A stretch of DNA of 64,000 nt from positions 1,798,001 through 1,862,000 of the forward strand of contig NZ_CP059404.1 in NCBI RefSeq assembly GCF_014217255.1, written 5' to 3'. The notes beneath the pieces were generated by a model. The model was not told the DNA's origin. It made no database searches and saw only the letters and a program-made list of their open reading frames with translations. Made by a program: the position numbers and the translations under genes. Positions 7,380 through 17,358 of this stretch are shown here, piece by piece (within the stretch, counting starts at the first letter, position 1; each line of letters begins with the position of its first letter). Source of the DNA: Corynebacterium incognita (GTDB taxonomy: Bacteria; Actinomycetota; Actinomycetes; Mycobacteriales; Mycobacteriaceae).

Positions 7380-10300
7380 ATGAGCGATCGCCTGCACTCA
7401 CCCTCTCACTTACATCCTCAATCTTCTTCGGAAAGCTCCACCTCCACGCACCCGTTGTTGGCCGGCACGAGCCCTGATGTTCGGTTGCTCCAACATGCCA
7501 GTGTGGACTTCCACGAACCTGCCGTGAGCTCACTCCCACAGGCAGGGCAGTGGTTCATTGAAGGCAGCGCCGGTACCGGCGTCACCACCTTGTTGGCCGA
7601 TATTGCCGTTGACCGGGTACGGGAAGGAGCGGACCCTTCCGGCGTACTCATCATTGCCCCAGATAAGGAATCCGGGTCCCGGATTCGCGCACACCTCGCT
7701 GCACGCCTCGGTGCGACAGGATCCGCCGCACATTCCGTATCGGAGGAACGCGAGCCGGAAGATAACGAGGCAGCGCATCCCGAGTATTCCTCGACCGAGA
7801 CAATGGTGCGTTCCGTGCACTCGCTTGCTTTTGCGTTGCTCCGTTTGCAGCGCGACGCCGAGGTCCGGATGTTGACTGGCGCGGAACAAGACGCGATCAT
7901 CCGGCAGCTGCTCCGTGGCCACGCCGATGACGTGGAACGAGGGGCGCCACTGGTCATCCCTTGGCCGGAGGAGATCCGCCCGGCGCTCGGTTACGTGGGT
8001 TTTGCCCGCGCTGTGCGCGACTTCTTGTTGCGCGCGGTCGAACGTCGCCTCGGCCCTACGGAGCTGATCGAATACGGTGAGCTGCACCGCCGCCCAATGT
8101 GGGTGGCCGCCGGCCACTTCTTGAGGGAGTACGAACAGATCACCCGCCTTGCCGGCACGGAGCAGTATTCCGCGCCGGAGCTGATGAACTTGGTGCTGGA
8201 AAGCGATGTGGACCAGCTCATTGCTGGCCGTTGGCACACCGTGTTGGTTGACGATGCGCAGCTGCTTGACCCCATGGCGGGAGCACTCGTGGAGAAGCTC
8301 TTGGCCCACGCTGAGCTCGGTGTCGTGGCTGGTGACCGCGATAAGGCGGTCTTTGGATTCCGTGGCGCAAACGAAAAATTCTTCCTCGCTCGCGAGAAAA
8401 CAGTTGATGCGGATAACCGCATCGTGTTGACCAAGCAGCAGCGCTTCGCCCCGGACGCCTCGCGTCGGGTTGTGGTGGCCGATAGTCCTCAAGTGCACTG
8501 GGATGTCGTGGCAGATGCGGTTCGCCGACGCCACCTCATTGACGATGTGGCGTGGCGTGACATCGCAGTAGTAGTGCGCGATAGCGCGCTCATCGGGCGT
8601 ATCCGACGTGCTCTCTTGGCCTCCGGGGTGCCTGTGACCATCAACCCTACGGATGTCGTTTTGTCTGAACAGCGCATCGTGGCCAACCTGTTGCTGGCTC
8701 TGCGTGCGGTGGGCAACGGCATTTCCACGCTGAGTTACTCAGAGGTTGAGGACCTCATCACGGGGCCCGTGGGTGGCGCGGATCCCGTGAGCCTGCGCCG
8801 CTTACTGCGCGGCTTGCGCCGCTGGGCGCCTGATGAGCGTGCAGCGGAGACCTTGCGCTACGTGCTGGAGAATGAGGTTGCGGAGTTGGACGCGATACTC
8901 ACCGAGCGCGAGTTAGCCGTGCTAGAACGCGTGAAGGCGGTGCTGCGCGCCGGGCGGAAAGCCGTGGCGGCGCAGGAGCCGAATGAGAATATTTTGTGGG
9001 CGGTGTGGGAAGCGACGAAGCTATCTACTCGCCTGCAGACCGCCGCGTTGCGCGGCGGTGCCACAGGTTCTCAGGCGGACCGCGACCTCGATGCCGTGAT
9101 GGCGCTCTTCGATGTATTCGGCGACCTCGCCGAACGCCGCGCGGAATACAGCCTGCAGGCTTGCATTGACTTCGTCCTCACGCAGGAGCTGCCCACGGGT
9201 GTGCGCGACCGGCGCCTTTCACCGCCCGACGCGGTGGCGGTAGTCACCGCGCATGGTGCAGTCGGCCGCGAATGGGACACCGTGATCGTGGCAGGCGTGC
9301 AAGAAGATTCCTGGCCCTCGTTGGGGGAAACCGGTTCCTTGTTCGGGCAGGAAGATCTCGTCGACCTCATCGACGAAGGGATTGACCCAGACGTCCCTGT
9401 CTCGCACACCGCCGCACGTCTCAAAGAAGAGCGCCGACTCTTCCACGTCGCGTGTACTCGGCACCGCAGCGCGTTGGTGGTTACCGCCACCGACTCGGAA
9501 GATGGCGAGGACGTGATGGAACCGTCCCGATTCCTCAGCGAAGCAGCGGAAGCATGGGGAATGTCCATCGAGCAGGCGACCGCGGCGGACGCGACTAGAA
9601 CAACTGGCGCTGCTGGTGGCACTACAATCGCCGTCGGCGACCAGAACGAAGAGGAGCCTTCGGCGCTGACCGTGAGCTTGCTGTCAGCGCCGGCGTTTGT
9701 GGGCCGGCTGCGGCGCATTGTGGGCTCGGCGAAAGCCACCGAAGTGGAACGGAAGCAGGCCGCGCGTCAACTCGCCCGCATGGCCACGGCAGGGGTTCCC
9801 GGAGCAGACCCGGACAGCTGGTGGGCGGCGCGTGAGACAGTGGGCGAACGGCCGCGTCGCGAACGCGCGGCTTTGTCGCCCTCGCGCATCGAAAGCTTCA
9901 TGAAGTGTCCGGTACAGGCTGTGCTGCGGAACGCGGACGAGGAAGAGGAACGGTCCCTGGCATTGGACCAGGGCAACCTGGCGCACTTCTACTTCGAGGC
10001 TTTGGGCCGTGGCGTCGATGAGGAATGGGCGCGTTTGGAAGTTCTTGACGCATTCCGCGTGGTGCAGACGTCACCGCACTGGAAGCGCCAGACGGAGCTC
10101 GACGCGTTCCAAGACATCTTGGACAAGACCTACCGCTTCCATCAGGTGTATGCGAACGCAGAGGACCTCCTGGGACTGGAGGTGGGCATTGACGTCGAGG
10201 TTGCCCCTGGCGTAAGAATCACCGGCCGCGCGGACGCGCTCCAACGCGTCGGCGACAAGGTCCGCATCGTTGACCTGAAGACCGGCAAGTCCGTCCCGAC

Positions 10301-10685
10301 GCACAAGGCAATTGGGGAATATGTGCAGTTGCAGGCCTACCAACTCGCACTGCGTCACGGCCAACTAGCTGCGGGCAACGACGTCGATTCCGGCCAAAAC
10401 TCCGGGCAGATTCCCGGCCAACTCAAGGTCGTGGACGGCCCGGGCATCGAGTTGGAAGACGCCACACTCATGCTGGTGAATACTAAGACTCAAAAATTGG
10501 ACACGCGAGTCCAGGCCGCCATGGATGAAGAAAGTCTGGACGCCTTCGCGCGGAAGCTTCCACCGCTGGTGGAACAGTCTGCCGCGCCTAAACTCCTGGC
10601 CATTGAAAACAAGGACTGTGACCGGTGCCCGGTTCGCACCATGTGCCCACTGCGCAACGAAGGGACGTTGACCACCGATGCCTAA
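7380..10685 (+). CDS. adnA: Motor-nuclease subunit AdnA of the AdnAB helicase-nuclease
   Basis: Large subunit (1101 residues) of AdnAB, which resects double-strand breaks before recombination. The N-terminal UvrD-like motor has motif II VLVDDAQLLDP, motif III GDRDKAVFGFRGA, motif V TAHGAVGREWDTV and motif VI LFHVACTRHRSA. The C-terminal RecB-like nuclease shows GRADALQRV and IVDLKTGKS. Cysteines for a 4Fe-4S cluster are seen in FMKCPVQ and in CDRCPVRTMCP. The P-loop is GSAGTGVTT at residues 62–70: valine replaces the lysine needed for ATP hydrolysis, so this motor may be inactive. The gene overlaps adnB by 8 bp. The start is uncertain because no good RBS precedes the ATG at 7380. Confidence 0.9.
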   Translation: MSDRLHSPSHLHPQSSSESSTSTHPLLAGTSPDVRLLQHASVDFHEPAVSSLPQAGQWFIEGSAGTGVTTLLADIAVDRVREGADPSGVLIIAPDKESGSRIRAHLAARLGATGSAAHSVSEEREPEDNEAAHPEYSSTETMVRSVHSLAFALLRLQRDAEVRMLTGAEQDAIIRQLLRGHADDVERGAPLVIPWPEEIRPALGYVGFARAVRDFLLRAVERRLGPTELIEYGELHRRPMWVAAGHFLREYEQITRLAGTEQYSAPELMNLVLESDVDQLIAGRWHTVLVDDAQLLDPMAGALVEKLLAHAELGVVAGDRDKAVFGFRGANEKFFLAREKTVDADNRIVLTKQQRFAPDASRRVVVADSPQVHWDVVADAVRRRHLIDDVAWRDIAVVVRDSALIGRIRRALLASGVPVTINPTDVVLSEQRIVANLLLALRAVGNGISTLSYSEVEDLITGPVGGADPVSLRRLLRGLRRWAPDERAAETLRYVLENEVAELDAILTERELAVLERVKAVLRAGRKAVAAQEPNENILWAVWEATKLSTRLQTAALRGGATGSQADRDLDAVMALFDVFGDLAERRAEYSLQACIDFVLTQELPTGVRDRRLSPPDAVAVVTAHGAVGREWDTVIVAGVQEDSWPSLGETGSLFGQEDLVDLIDEGIDPDVPVSHTAARLKEERRLFHVACTRHRSALVVTATDSEDGEDVMEPSRFLSEAAEAWGMSIEQATAADATRTTGAAGGTTIAVGDQNEEEPSALTVSLLSAPAFVGRLRRIVGSAKATEVERKQAARQLARMATAGVPGADPDSWWAARETVGERPRRERAALSPSRIESFMKCPVQAVLRNADEEEERSLALDQGNLAHFYFEALGRGVDEEWARLEVLDAFRVVQTSPHWKRQTELDAFQDILDKTYRFHQVYANAEDLLGLEVGIDVEVAPGVRITGRADALQRVGDKVRIVDLKTGKSVPTHKAIGEYVQLQAYQLALRHGQLAAGNDVDSGQNSGQIPGQLKVVDGPGIELEDATLMLVNTKTQKLDTRVQAAMDEESLDAFARKLPPLVEQSAAPKLLAIENKDCDRCPVRTMCPLRNEGTLTTDA

Positions 10686-13600
10686 GACACACATTAGCCC
10701 CCAGCTTCTGTCCGCGGTTTTAGGACAAAAGCACAGCCCCACCCCGCAGCAGGCCGATATCATCGGCGCGGCACCCGGCCCCATGCTGGTCGTCGCCGGC
10801 GCAGGCGCAGGCAAGACTGAGACCATGGCGGCACGCGTGGTGTGGCTCGTAGCCAACGGTTACGCGAAGCCAGAAGAGATTCTGGGGCTCACCTTTACCC
10901 GCAAGGCCGCTCAGGAGCTGGGCAAGCGCATCAAGGCTCGGCTGAGCACGCTCGCCGGTTCGCCCAAACTCAAGGACCACGATCCCGAAGGAACCATTGC
11001 GGCGTCTCTCGAAGTGATTGCCCCGCACGTGTCCACCTATGACGCATACGCGGCTGAGCTCATCCGGGAATACGGACTTCTCATCCCGGCGGAGCCCTCC
11101 ACCACACACTACTCCGAGGGGCAAATGTTCGCCCTTGTGAACGAGGTGGTCAAGGATTACACCGGCCCCCTCACGTCCTCGACGTCCGTGGAGGACACCA
11201 CCACAAAGGTGATGTCCTTGCTTGCGGAGATGGACAACAACCTTCTGAACATGGCGGAGGTCTACGAGCAGGCGAACGCCTTTGAAATGAACATGCACGC
11301 CGTGCCGCAAGATCCCGGTAGGGAAGCGGACTACTTCACCAAGGATGCCCTGAAGTGGTTGGGTACCAATGACGTGCGCCGCGAGTTACTGCCCTTGGTA
11401 GAGGAAACCAAGAAGCGCATGCGTGAACAAGACGCCACCACCTTTGCCGAGCAGATGTCGTGGGCCGCGCGGATGGCTATGGCCCATCCGGTTGTCGGAA
11501 CGGCGCAGCGCAGCCGCTACAAGGTGGTCATGCTGGACGAATACCAGGACACTTCGCCGCCGCAGCGCATCTTGCTGCGCAGCCTTTTTGGCAACGGCAA
11601 GGGGCAACATACAGCCGCGGACACGGCAGAAGGAGCGGCGGCGAACCTCACGGTGACCGCGGTGGGCGACCCGATGCAGTCCATTTATGGTTGGCGCGGG
11701 GCCACCACGGAAAACCTGCGTGCCTTCGTGGATGACTTTCCCCAGGCGAACGGCCAGTCCGCTGTGAAGAAGGAACTGACCACCTCCTGGCGTAATCCCG
11801 CCGGTGTGTTGCGCATGGCCAATATCGTCGGTGACGCCGCGATGGGAACCGGTAACGACCGCCCCGTGAAGGCGCTGCAGCCGCGGGAGGGCGCGGGCGA
11901 AGGCGCGGTGAAGCTGGGCTACTTTTCCACTCCGGAGGAAGAGCTCGACTATGTAGGCGACCTCCTGGCGCAGCGCTATGCGGTGGAAGGGGACGCCTTG
12001 AAGGCCGCGGTGCTGTGCCGCAAGAGCAAGCACGTCCCGGGCATCGTAGAGGCCCTGTCTGAGCGCGGTGTTCCCTTCGAAGTCACGAGCCTGGCCGGGC
12101 TGTTGAACCTGCCGGAAATTCAGGATCTCGTGGCGCTGGCGCGGATGCTGGTGCGCCCTCAAGACACGATGGCGGCGCTGCGGGTTCTGTCCGGGCCTAT
12201 CGTTGGGCTGTCCGTCGCGGACTTGGAAGCCCTGTTGCGTCGTGTACGCAACCTCGCTGGAACCCCGAGTTCGGCCGATGGGACACAAGGAGCGGACGCA
12301 CCAACACGCCACGCGTCCCAGGAACCATCCCACGGTGATTTTGACGCGCAAGCGCATCTGCGCGCGCAGCTGGACAAGTTGCGAGAGTCACAGCCGGACA
12401 TGGTCTTCGGCCTCGCGGATGCCGTTGCGGACTTGGGTGAGCGTTCGCGCTATAGCCCCGAGGGGCTGCAGCGCCTGGAGGAGCTGGCTGCGAAGCTGCG
12501 CCACCTGCGCTCGTACAGCCTGCACAAGTCGCTGGTGGATATCTTCACCGACATCGAGCTGATGTTCGGCGTGCGCACTGAGGTGATGGCGCGCGGCGAC
12601 GCCGCCGGCACTGCACACCTTAACCGCTTCCTCGACGTCGTGGCTGACTACGGGACAGGCTCCTTGGACGGGCTGTTGTCCTACCTAGAGCTGCAGCAGA
12701 TTTATGACCGCGGGATGAATAAGGGGAAAGTGCCACCGACGCCCGGTGCCGTGCAGATCTCCACCATCCACAGTGCGAAGGGCCTAGAATGGCACACCGT
12801 GGTCATGCCGCACCAGACCGCGGCGGAATACGCCCCCCGGGTGTCCACCTTCCTGACCAACCCGCAGCTTCTCATTGACGATGACTTCATGGTTTTGGAG
12901 GAGGCGGAAACCCGGAAGCGCATTAGCGGACTGGTCAAGCAGTATATGGCGGAGAAACGGGAGTTCGAAGCACAGGAATCCGAGCGCCTGTTTTATGTCG
13001 GTGTGACCCGCGCTGAGCAAGAGCTGGTGGTCACCGCCAGCGTGGAAAGCGACAAGACTGAACCGTACAAGCACCTTGCGGCGATGGCACAGGCGGCGCC
13101 GGACTACGTGACGATGTGGCATGGTACGACCGATGCCGCCACTGAATCCAGCGCAGACTCGGCAGCGTCGGGAACGGAGACTGAGGCCGCCGCCCAAGAA
13201 TCCGAGCCACGGACAGCGTTGTTCCCAGCGCTCCATCCACGCCCGGAGGCCGTTCGCGGTGCTGAGCTGGTGAAGGCGGCAATGGCGGAGCTTCCGGCGG
13301 CGTCGGCAGGCGAAACCTTCGACTTCTGGGAAGCTGAGGCTACCGCGCTCATTGAGGAGCAACGTGCTTCACAGGCTGCGGTCGTGTACGTGGACATGCC
13401 GCGCGAGATGACCGCCAGCGATGTGGTGGCATTTACCCAGGATGCAGGGGAATTTGCCCGGCGACGTCGTCGCCCTGTGCCGTTCAAGCCCAGCCGCTAC
13501 GCCAAGCGCGGCACGGCCTTCCACGCGTGGCTTGAAGAACGCTTTGGCTCCCAGGCGCTGTTGAGTGAAGACGAGTTGCCGGGTATGCGGGACTTCTTTG

Positions 13601-14106
13601 CACCAGATTCGGCCACTGCCGACGAGGCAACCGGTGTAAACCCCGAAGCTGCCGAGGAAGAGCTTGTTCGCCTCCAGGAAGCTTTCCTTGCCAGCGAGTG
13701 GGCCGAGCGGACGCCTACCTATGTGGAGCAGGCATTTGAGTTTGCCCTCGCTGGGGTAGTGCTGCGCGGACGCATGGACGCGGTCTTTGACAACGGCGAC
13801 CACTGGCTCGTGGTGGACTGGAAGACGGGTCGCCGGCCACGGGGACAAGAATTTGTTGCCGCGCAGCAGCAGTTGGCCGTGTATGCGGAAGGCTGGCGCC
13901 GCATCGCCGAGGACGGTAAGCCGGTGCGCGCGGCCTTCCACTATGTCGCTAGTGGTGAAACGGTGTACCTGGACGCAGACCCTGGGTCGGACAGTAGCGG
14001 TGGCAGCAGCGAATCGGTCGCGTTGGCCCAATTGTTGACCTCGTCTGTGTCAGCGGCGGGGGAGCAGCCGGTGCGGGAATCGGCGGAACGGAGCAGGAAG
14101 CGCTAA
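10678..14106 (+). CDS. adnB: Motor-nuclease subunit AdnB of the AdnAB helicase-nuclease
   Basis: Partner of AdnA, 1142 residues, with an intact UvrD-type motor: Walker A GAGAGKTET, motif II VVMLDEYQDTSPPQ, motif III VGDPMQSIYGWRGA, motif V STIHSAKGLEWHTV and motif VI RLFYVGVTRAEQ. The C-terminal nuclease has RGTAFHAWLE, GRMDAVFDN and VVDWKTGRRP followed by QLAVYAEGW, which are the RecB-family metal-binding elements. It is translated from an ATG overlapping the adnA stop. With AdnA lacking its P-loop lysine, AdnB would supply the translocation energy. In mycobacteria the AdnB ATPase is known to be the essential one. Confidence 0.94.
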   Translation: MPKTHISPQLLSAVLGQKHSPTPQQADIIGAAPGPMLVVAGAGAGKTETMAARVVWLVANGYAKPEEILGLTFTRKAAQELGKRIKARLSTLAGSPKLKDHDPEGTIAASLEVIAPHVSTYDAYAAELIREYGLLIPAEPSTTHYSEGQMFALVNEVVKDYTGPLTSSTSVEDTTTKVMSLLAEMDNNLLNMAEVYEQANAFEMNMHAVPQDPGREADYFTKDALKWLGTNDVRRELLPLVEETKKRMREQDATTFAEQMSWAARMAMAHPVVGTAQRSRYKVVMLDEYQDTSPPQRILLRSLFGNGKGQHTAADTAEGAAANLTVTAVGDPMQSIYGWRGATTENLRAFVDDFPQANGQSAVKKELTTSWRNPAGVLRMANIVGDAAMGTGNDRPVKALQPREGAGEGAVKLGYFSTPEEELDYVGDLLAQRYAVEGDALKAAVLCRKSKHVPGIVEALSERGVPFEVTSLAGLLNLPEIQDLVALARMLVRPQDTMAALRVLSGPIVGLSVADLEALLRRVRNLAGTPSSADGTQGADAPTRHASQEPSHGDFDAQAHLRAQLDKLRESQPDMVFGLADAVADLGERSRYSPEGLQRLEELAAKLRHLRSYSLHKSLVDIFTDIELMFGVRTEVMARGDAAGTAHLNRFLDVVADYGTGSLDGLLSYLELQQIYDRGMNKGKVPPTPGAVQISTIHSAKGLEWHTVVMPHQTAAEYAPRVSTFLTNPQLLIDDDFMVLEEAETRKRISGLVKQYMAEKREFEAQESERLFYVGVTRAEQELVVTASVESDKTEPYKHLAAMAQAAPDYVTMWHGTTDAATESSADSAASGTETEAAAQESEPRTALFPALHPRPEAVRGAELVKAAMAELPAASAGETFDFWEAEATALIEEQRASQAAVVYVDMPREMTASDVVAFTQDAGEFARRRRRPVPFKPSRYAKRGTAFHAWLEERFGSQALLSEDELPGMRDFFAPDSATADEATGVNPEAAEEELVRLQEAFLASEWAERTPTYVEQAFEFALAGVVLRGRMDAVFDNGDHWLVVDWKTGRRPRGQEFVAAQQQLAVYAEGWRRIAEDGKPVRAAFHYVASGETVYLDADPGSDSSGGSSESVALAQLLTSSVSAAGEQPVRESAERSRKR

Positions 14107-14173
14107 TATTTCCCGACGACGTTGCAATACTTTGGTCAATGACCTTGATCAACAAAATGAAGGAGGTGAACCG

Positions 14174-15277
14174 GTGTCGAAAAAGAAGATGCGCGCCAAG
14201 CTCAAGGACGCATTCCGGCCCAGCGTGGAGTTGTCCTCGTTGCCCGACCACGCGCTGATTGATGTCATCAACATGCCGAAGTCGGAGGAGCCGTCGCCGT
14301 GGCGGCTCATTCTTAACCGAATTGTGTGGGCCTTTGGACTCATCATCTTCGTTTCGCTCGTGGTGTACCTGGATCGTGATGGGTACTCAGAACCGCTGAC
14401 GTTCTTGGACTCGATGTACTACGCCACGGTCACACTGTCCACCACCGGTTACGGCGACATCACCCCGGTGACCCCGTGGGCCCGGTTCATCAACGTCGTG
14501 CTGTTGACCCCGGCCCGCCTCGCCTTCCTGGTTATCTTGGTCGGTACCACCCTGAGCGTGCTGACCGAACAGTCCCGCAAGACTTTCCATATTCAGCACT
14601 GGAGGAAAACCGTGCGCAACCACACCGTTGTTATTGGCTATGGCACCAAGGGCGCAGGCGCCGTGTCTGCGCTTCTGGCCGACGGCGTCCCGGCATCCCA
14701 GATCGCCGTCATTGATACCAACCGCGCCGCCCTGGCCAATGCGGAGCACAAAGGCCTGGTCACCGTGTACGGTTCCGGCGCCAAGCAGGACGTGCTGAAG
14801 ATCGCCGGCGTGGCCCGCGCCGCGTCTGTGGTGGTCACCCCGTCCACCGATGACACCGCAGTGCTGGTCACCCTGTCCGTGCGCGAGCTCGCGCCGAAGG
14901 CCAAGGTCGTGGCCTCCGTGCGTGAGTCCGAGAACCGCCACCTGCTCTTGCAGTCTGGCGCGGACTCCGTGGTGACCTCGGCCGAGACCGCCGGCCGCCT
15001 CCTGGGCCTGGCCACCGTCACTCCGACCGTGGTGGAGATGATGGAGGATCTGCTGTCGCCCAATGAGGGCTTCTCCGTGGCCGAACGCGCCATCAAGGAA
15101 TTCGAGGTGGGCTCCAATCCGCGCCACCTCAAGGACATCGTCCTCGCTGTCCTGCGTAACGGCGAGCTCTTCCGCGTGGATACGCCGGAGGCCAGCTCGC
15201 TCAAGCCGGGCGATCACTTGCTCTACATCAAGCACATCACCGAGGATTCGCCTGAGCCGGCGATGGAGGAAGACTAA
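14174..15277 (+). CDS. Potassium channel with cytoplasmic TrkA (RCK) domain (Rv3200c-type)
   Basis: Membrane ion channel of 367 residues. Two membrane helices (about 45–65 and 108–130) flank a pore loop with the potassium selectivity filter TTGYGD at 90–95. A TrkA-N/RCK nucleotide-binding domain follows (VVIGYGTKGAGAVSALLADG) and then a TrkA-C domain. The start is set at GTG 14174 because a near-perfect RBS, AGGAGGTGA, lies at 14161–14169; an upstream in-frame ATG has none. The gene sits between adnB and uvrD2 as in mycobacteria, but the nudC and mycoredoxin genes usually found before uvrD2 are absent. Confidence 0.9.
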   Translation: MSKKKMRAKLKDAFRPSVELSSLPDHALIDVINMPKSEEPSPWRLILNRIVWAFGLIIFVSLVVYLDRDGYSEPLTFLDSMYYATVTLSTTGYGDITPVTPWARFINVVLLTPARLAFLVILVGTTLSVLTEQSRKTFHIQHWRKTVRNHTVVIGYGTKGAGAVSALLADGVPASQIAVIDTNRAALANAEHKGLVTVYGSGAKQDVLKIAGVARAASVVVTPSTDDTAVLVTLSVRELAPKAKVVASVRESENRHLLLQSGADSVVTSAETAGRLLGLATVTPTVVEMMEDLLSPNEGFSVAERAIKEFEVGSNPRHLKDIVLAVLRNGELFRVDTPEASSLKPGDHLLYIKHITEDSPEPAMEED

Positions 15278-15285
15278 GCCGCGCC

Positions 15286-17343
15286 GTGTCACAAACCATC
15301 GATCTGAGCGTTCTGGACGAAGACCAACTCGTTGCCGCCACCGCCCCGCGTGGGCCGGTGTGCATCCTGGCGGGTGCGGGCACGGGTAAGACCCGCACCA
15401 TCACCTATCGCATCGCGCACCTCATCAACGAAGGCTTTGTGGTTCCCAACCGAGTCCTGGCGGTGACGTTTACCTCGCGGGCGGCTGGCGAGATGCGGGA
15501 CCGGCTCAGCCAGATGGGGATGCCCGGCGTCCAGGCGCATACGTTCCACGCCGCGGCGCTGCGGCAGTTGAAGTTCTTCTGGCCCCAGGTATATGGCCAG
15601 CAGGAGTGGCAGTTGGTCACCAACAAATTCCCGCTGGTTTCCCGCGCGGTCAACCAGGCGGGGATCAATCCCACCAAGGACAATATTCGGGACGTGGCCT
15701 CGGAAATTGAGTGGGCGAAGGCCTCATTGCTCACCGCGGATTCTTACCCGGAGGCCGCCACCAAACTCAAACGCACTCCTCCCGTGGACGCCGGTCAGGT
15801 GGCGGATGCTTACCGCCTGTACGAGGAGATGAAGAACAATTCTTCGGTCATCGGCCTGGACTTCGACGATCTCCTCGTCCACGTGGCTGCCGCGTTGGAA
15901 AACGCGCCGCACGTGGCCAGCCAGTTCCGCAACCAGTACCGCAGCTTCGTCGTGGACGAGTACCAGGACGTCACCCCGCTGCAACAGCGCGTCCTTGAGG
16001 CGTGGCTGGGGGATCGCGATGACCTCACGGTGGTCGGCGATGCCAACCAGACCATCTATTCCTTCACCGGTGCGTCGCCGTCCTACCTGCTGAACTTCTC
16101 GCGGCGCTTTAGCCACGCGACCGTCGTCAAGCTGCAGCGCGACTACCGTTCCACGCCGCAGGTGACACAGTTGGCCAACGACGTGATCGGTCAGGCCCAA
16201 GGTCGTGCGGCGGGCACTCGCCTGGAGCTGCAGGGCATGCGCCCGCCTGGCCCCGCGCCGGTGTTTAAGTCCTTCGAGGACGAGGAGGCCGAGGCCCGCG
16301 CCGTGGCCGGCCGCGTCCTGGATCTCATCCAGGAAGGCGTCCCGGCGTCCGAGATCGCGATCTTGTACCGCATCAACGTCCAATCCCAGGTCTTCGAGCA
16401 GGCGCTTGCCGACGCCGGGGTGGTGTACCAGGTGCGCGGTGGCGAGGGCTTCTTCGAGCGTGCCGACGTCCGCGAGGGGATCGCCAAGCTGGTGGCCGCG
16501 GTGCGCGCCGGGGCCGAGGGGGAGCCCGTGGCCATCGCCCGGGAGTATTTCGCCCCGTTGGGGCTGTCGGCCTCCGAACCACAGGGCGCGCAGGCCCGCG
16601 AGCGTTGGCAGGCGTTGAACGCTTTGCTGGACGTCATCAAGCTCATCGCGGAGAACAAGCCCGGTATCGATCTGCCCGGCGTGTTGGAGGACCTGCGGCA
16701 GCGCGCAGACAACAAGCAAGTGCCCACCATGGAAGGCGTCACGTTGGCCACGCTGCACGCCGCGAAGGGCCTGGAGTGGGACGCCGTGTTCTTGGTGGGT
16801 CTCACCGAGAAGATGCTGCCCATCTCCCACGCCATCAAGGCGGGCGACGAGCAGATCGAAGAGGAGCGCCGCCTGTTCTACGTGGGCGTGACGCGCGCCC
16901 GCGAACACCTGCAGCTCAGCTGGCCTTTGGCCAAGACCCCGGGGTCGCGTCCGAACCGGCAGCGCACCCGCTTCCTGGACAACGTGGTTCCCGATGGGCC
17001 GGCCGGGGCGGGCGTGGAAGTCGTGCCCGATCGCACGCGGCGCCCTAAGACGTGCCGTGTCTGTACGTCACCGCTGCACAATTCCACGGAAAAGGTTCTC
17101 GGCCGCCACGAGGACTGCGACGGCGGCATGGACGAAGAGTTATTCCAGGCGCTGCGGGCGTGGCGACGCCGCGTGTCCAAGGAGCAGGACATCCGGCCGT
17201 ATATGGTGTTCTCGGACGCGGTGTTGGTCGCCATCGCGGAACGCCGGCCCAAGGACGCGGCGGAGCTTCTCGACGTCCCCGGGGTGGGACGGATGAAGCT
17301 GGACAATTACGGTCCGGCGGTCCTCGACATCGTCAACGGCTAA
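15286..17343 (+). CDS. uvrD2: ATP-dependent DNA helicase UvrD2
   Basis: Superfamily 1A 3'–5' DNA helicase of 685 residues. Walker A is AGAGTGKTRT, motif II VVDEYQDVTPLQQ, motif III GDANQTIYSFTGA, motif V TLHAAKGLEWDAV and motif VI RLFYVGVTRARE. The UvrD2 hallmarks are C-terminal: a tetracysteine zinc module (CRVCTSP followed by GRHEDC) and an HRDC domain (about residues 610–685, with DVPGVGRMKLDNYG). GTG start, 9 bp after the channel gene, so cotranscription is likely. In mycobacteria UvrD2 is essential; whether that holds here cannot be seen. Confidence 0.94.
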   Translation: MSQTIDLSVLDEDQLVAATAPRGPVCILAGAGTGKTRTITYRIAHLINEGFVVPNRVLAVTFTSRAAGEMRDRLSQMGMPGVQAHTFHAAALRQLKFFWPQVYGQQEWQLVTNKFPLVSRAVNQAGINPTKDNIRDVASEIEWAKASLLTADSYPEAATKLKRTPPVDAGQVADAYRLYEEMKNNSSVIGLDFDDLLVHVAAALENAPHVASQFRNQYRSFVVDEYQDVTPLQQRVLEAWLGDRDDLTVVGDANQTIYSFTGASPSYLLNFSRRFSHATVVKLQRDYRSTPQVTQLANDVIGQAQGRAAGTRLELQGMRPPGPAPVFKSFEDEEAEARAVAGRVLDLIQEGVPASEIAILYRINVQSQVFEQALADAGVVYQVRGGEGFFERADVREGIAKLVAAVRAGAEGEPVAIAREYFAPLGLSASEPQGAQARERWQALNALLDVIKLIAENKPGIDLPGVLEDLRQRADNKQVPTMEGVTLATLHAAKGLEWDAVFLVGLTEKMLPISHAIKAGDEQIEEERRLFYVGVTRAREHLQLSWPLAKTPGSRPNRQRTRFLDNVVPDGPAGAGVEVVPDRTRRPKTCRVCTSPLHNSTEKVLGRHEDCDGGMDEELFQALRAWRRRVSKEQDIRPYMVFSDAVLVAIAERRPKDAAELLDVPGVGRMKLDNYGPAVLDIVNG

Positions 17344-17358
17344 GGCGGCTCGGGCTGC

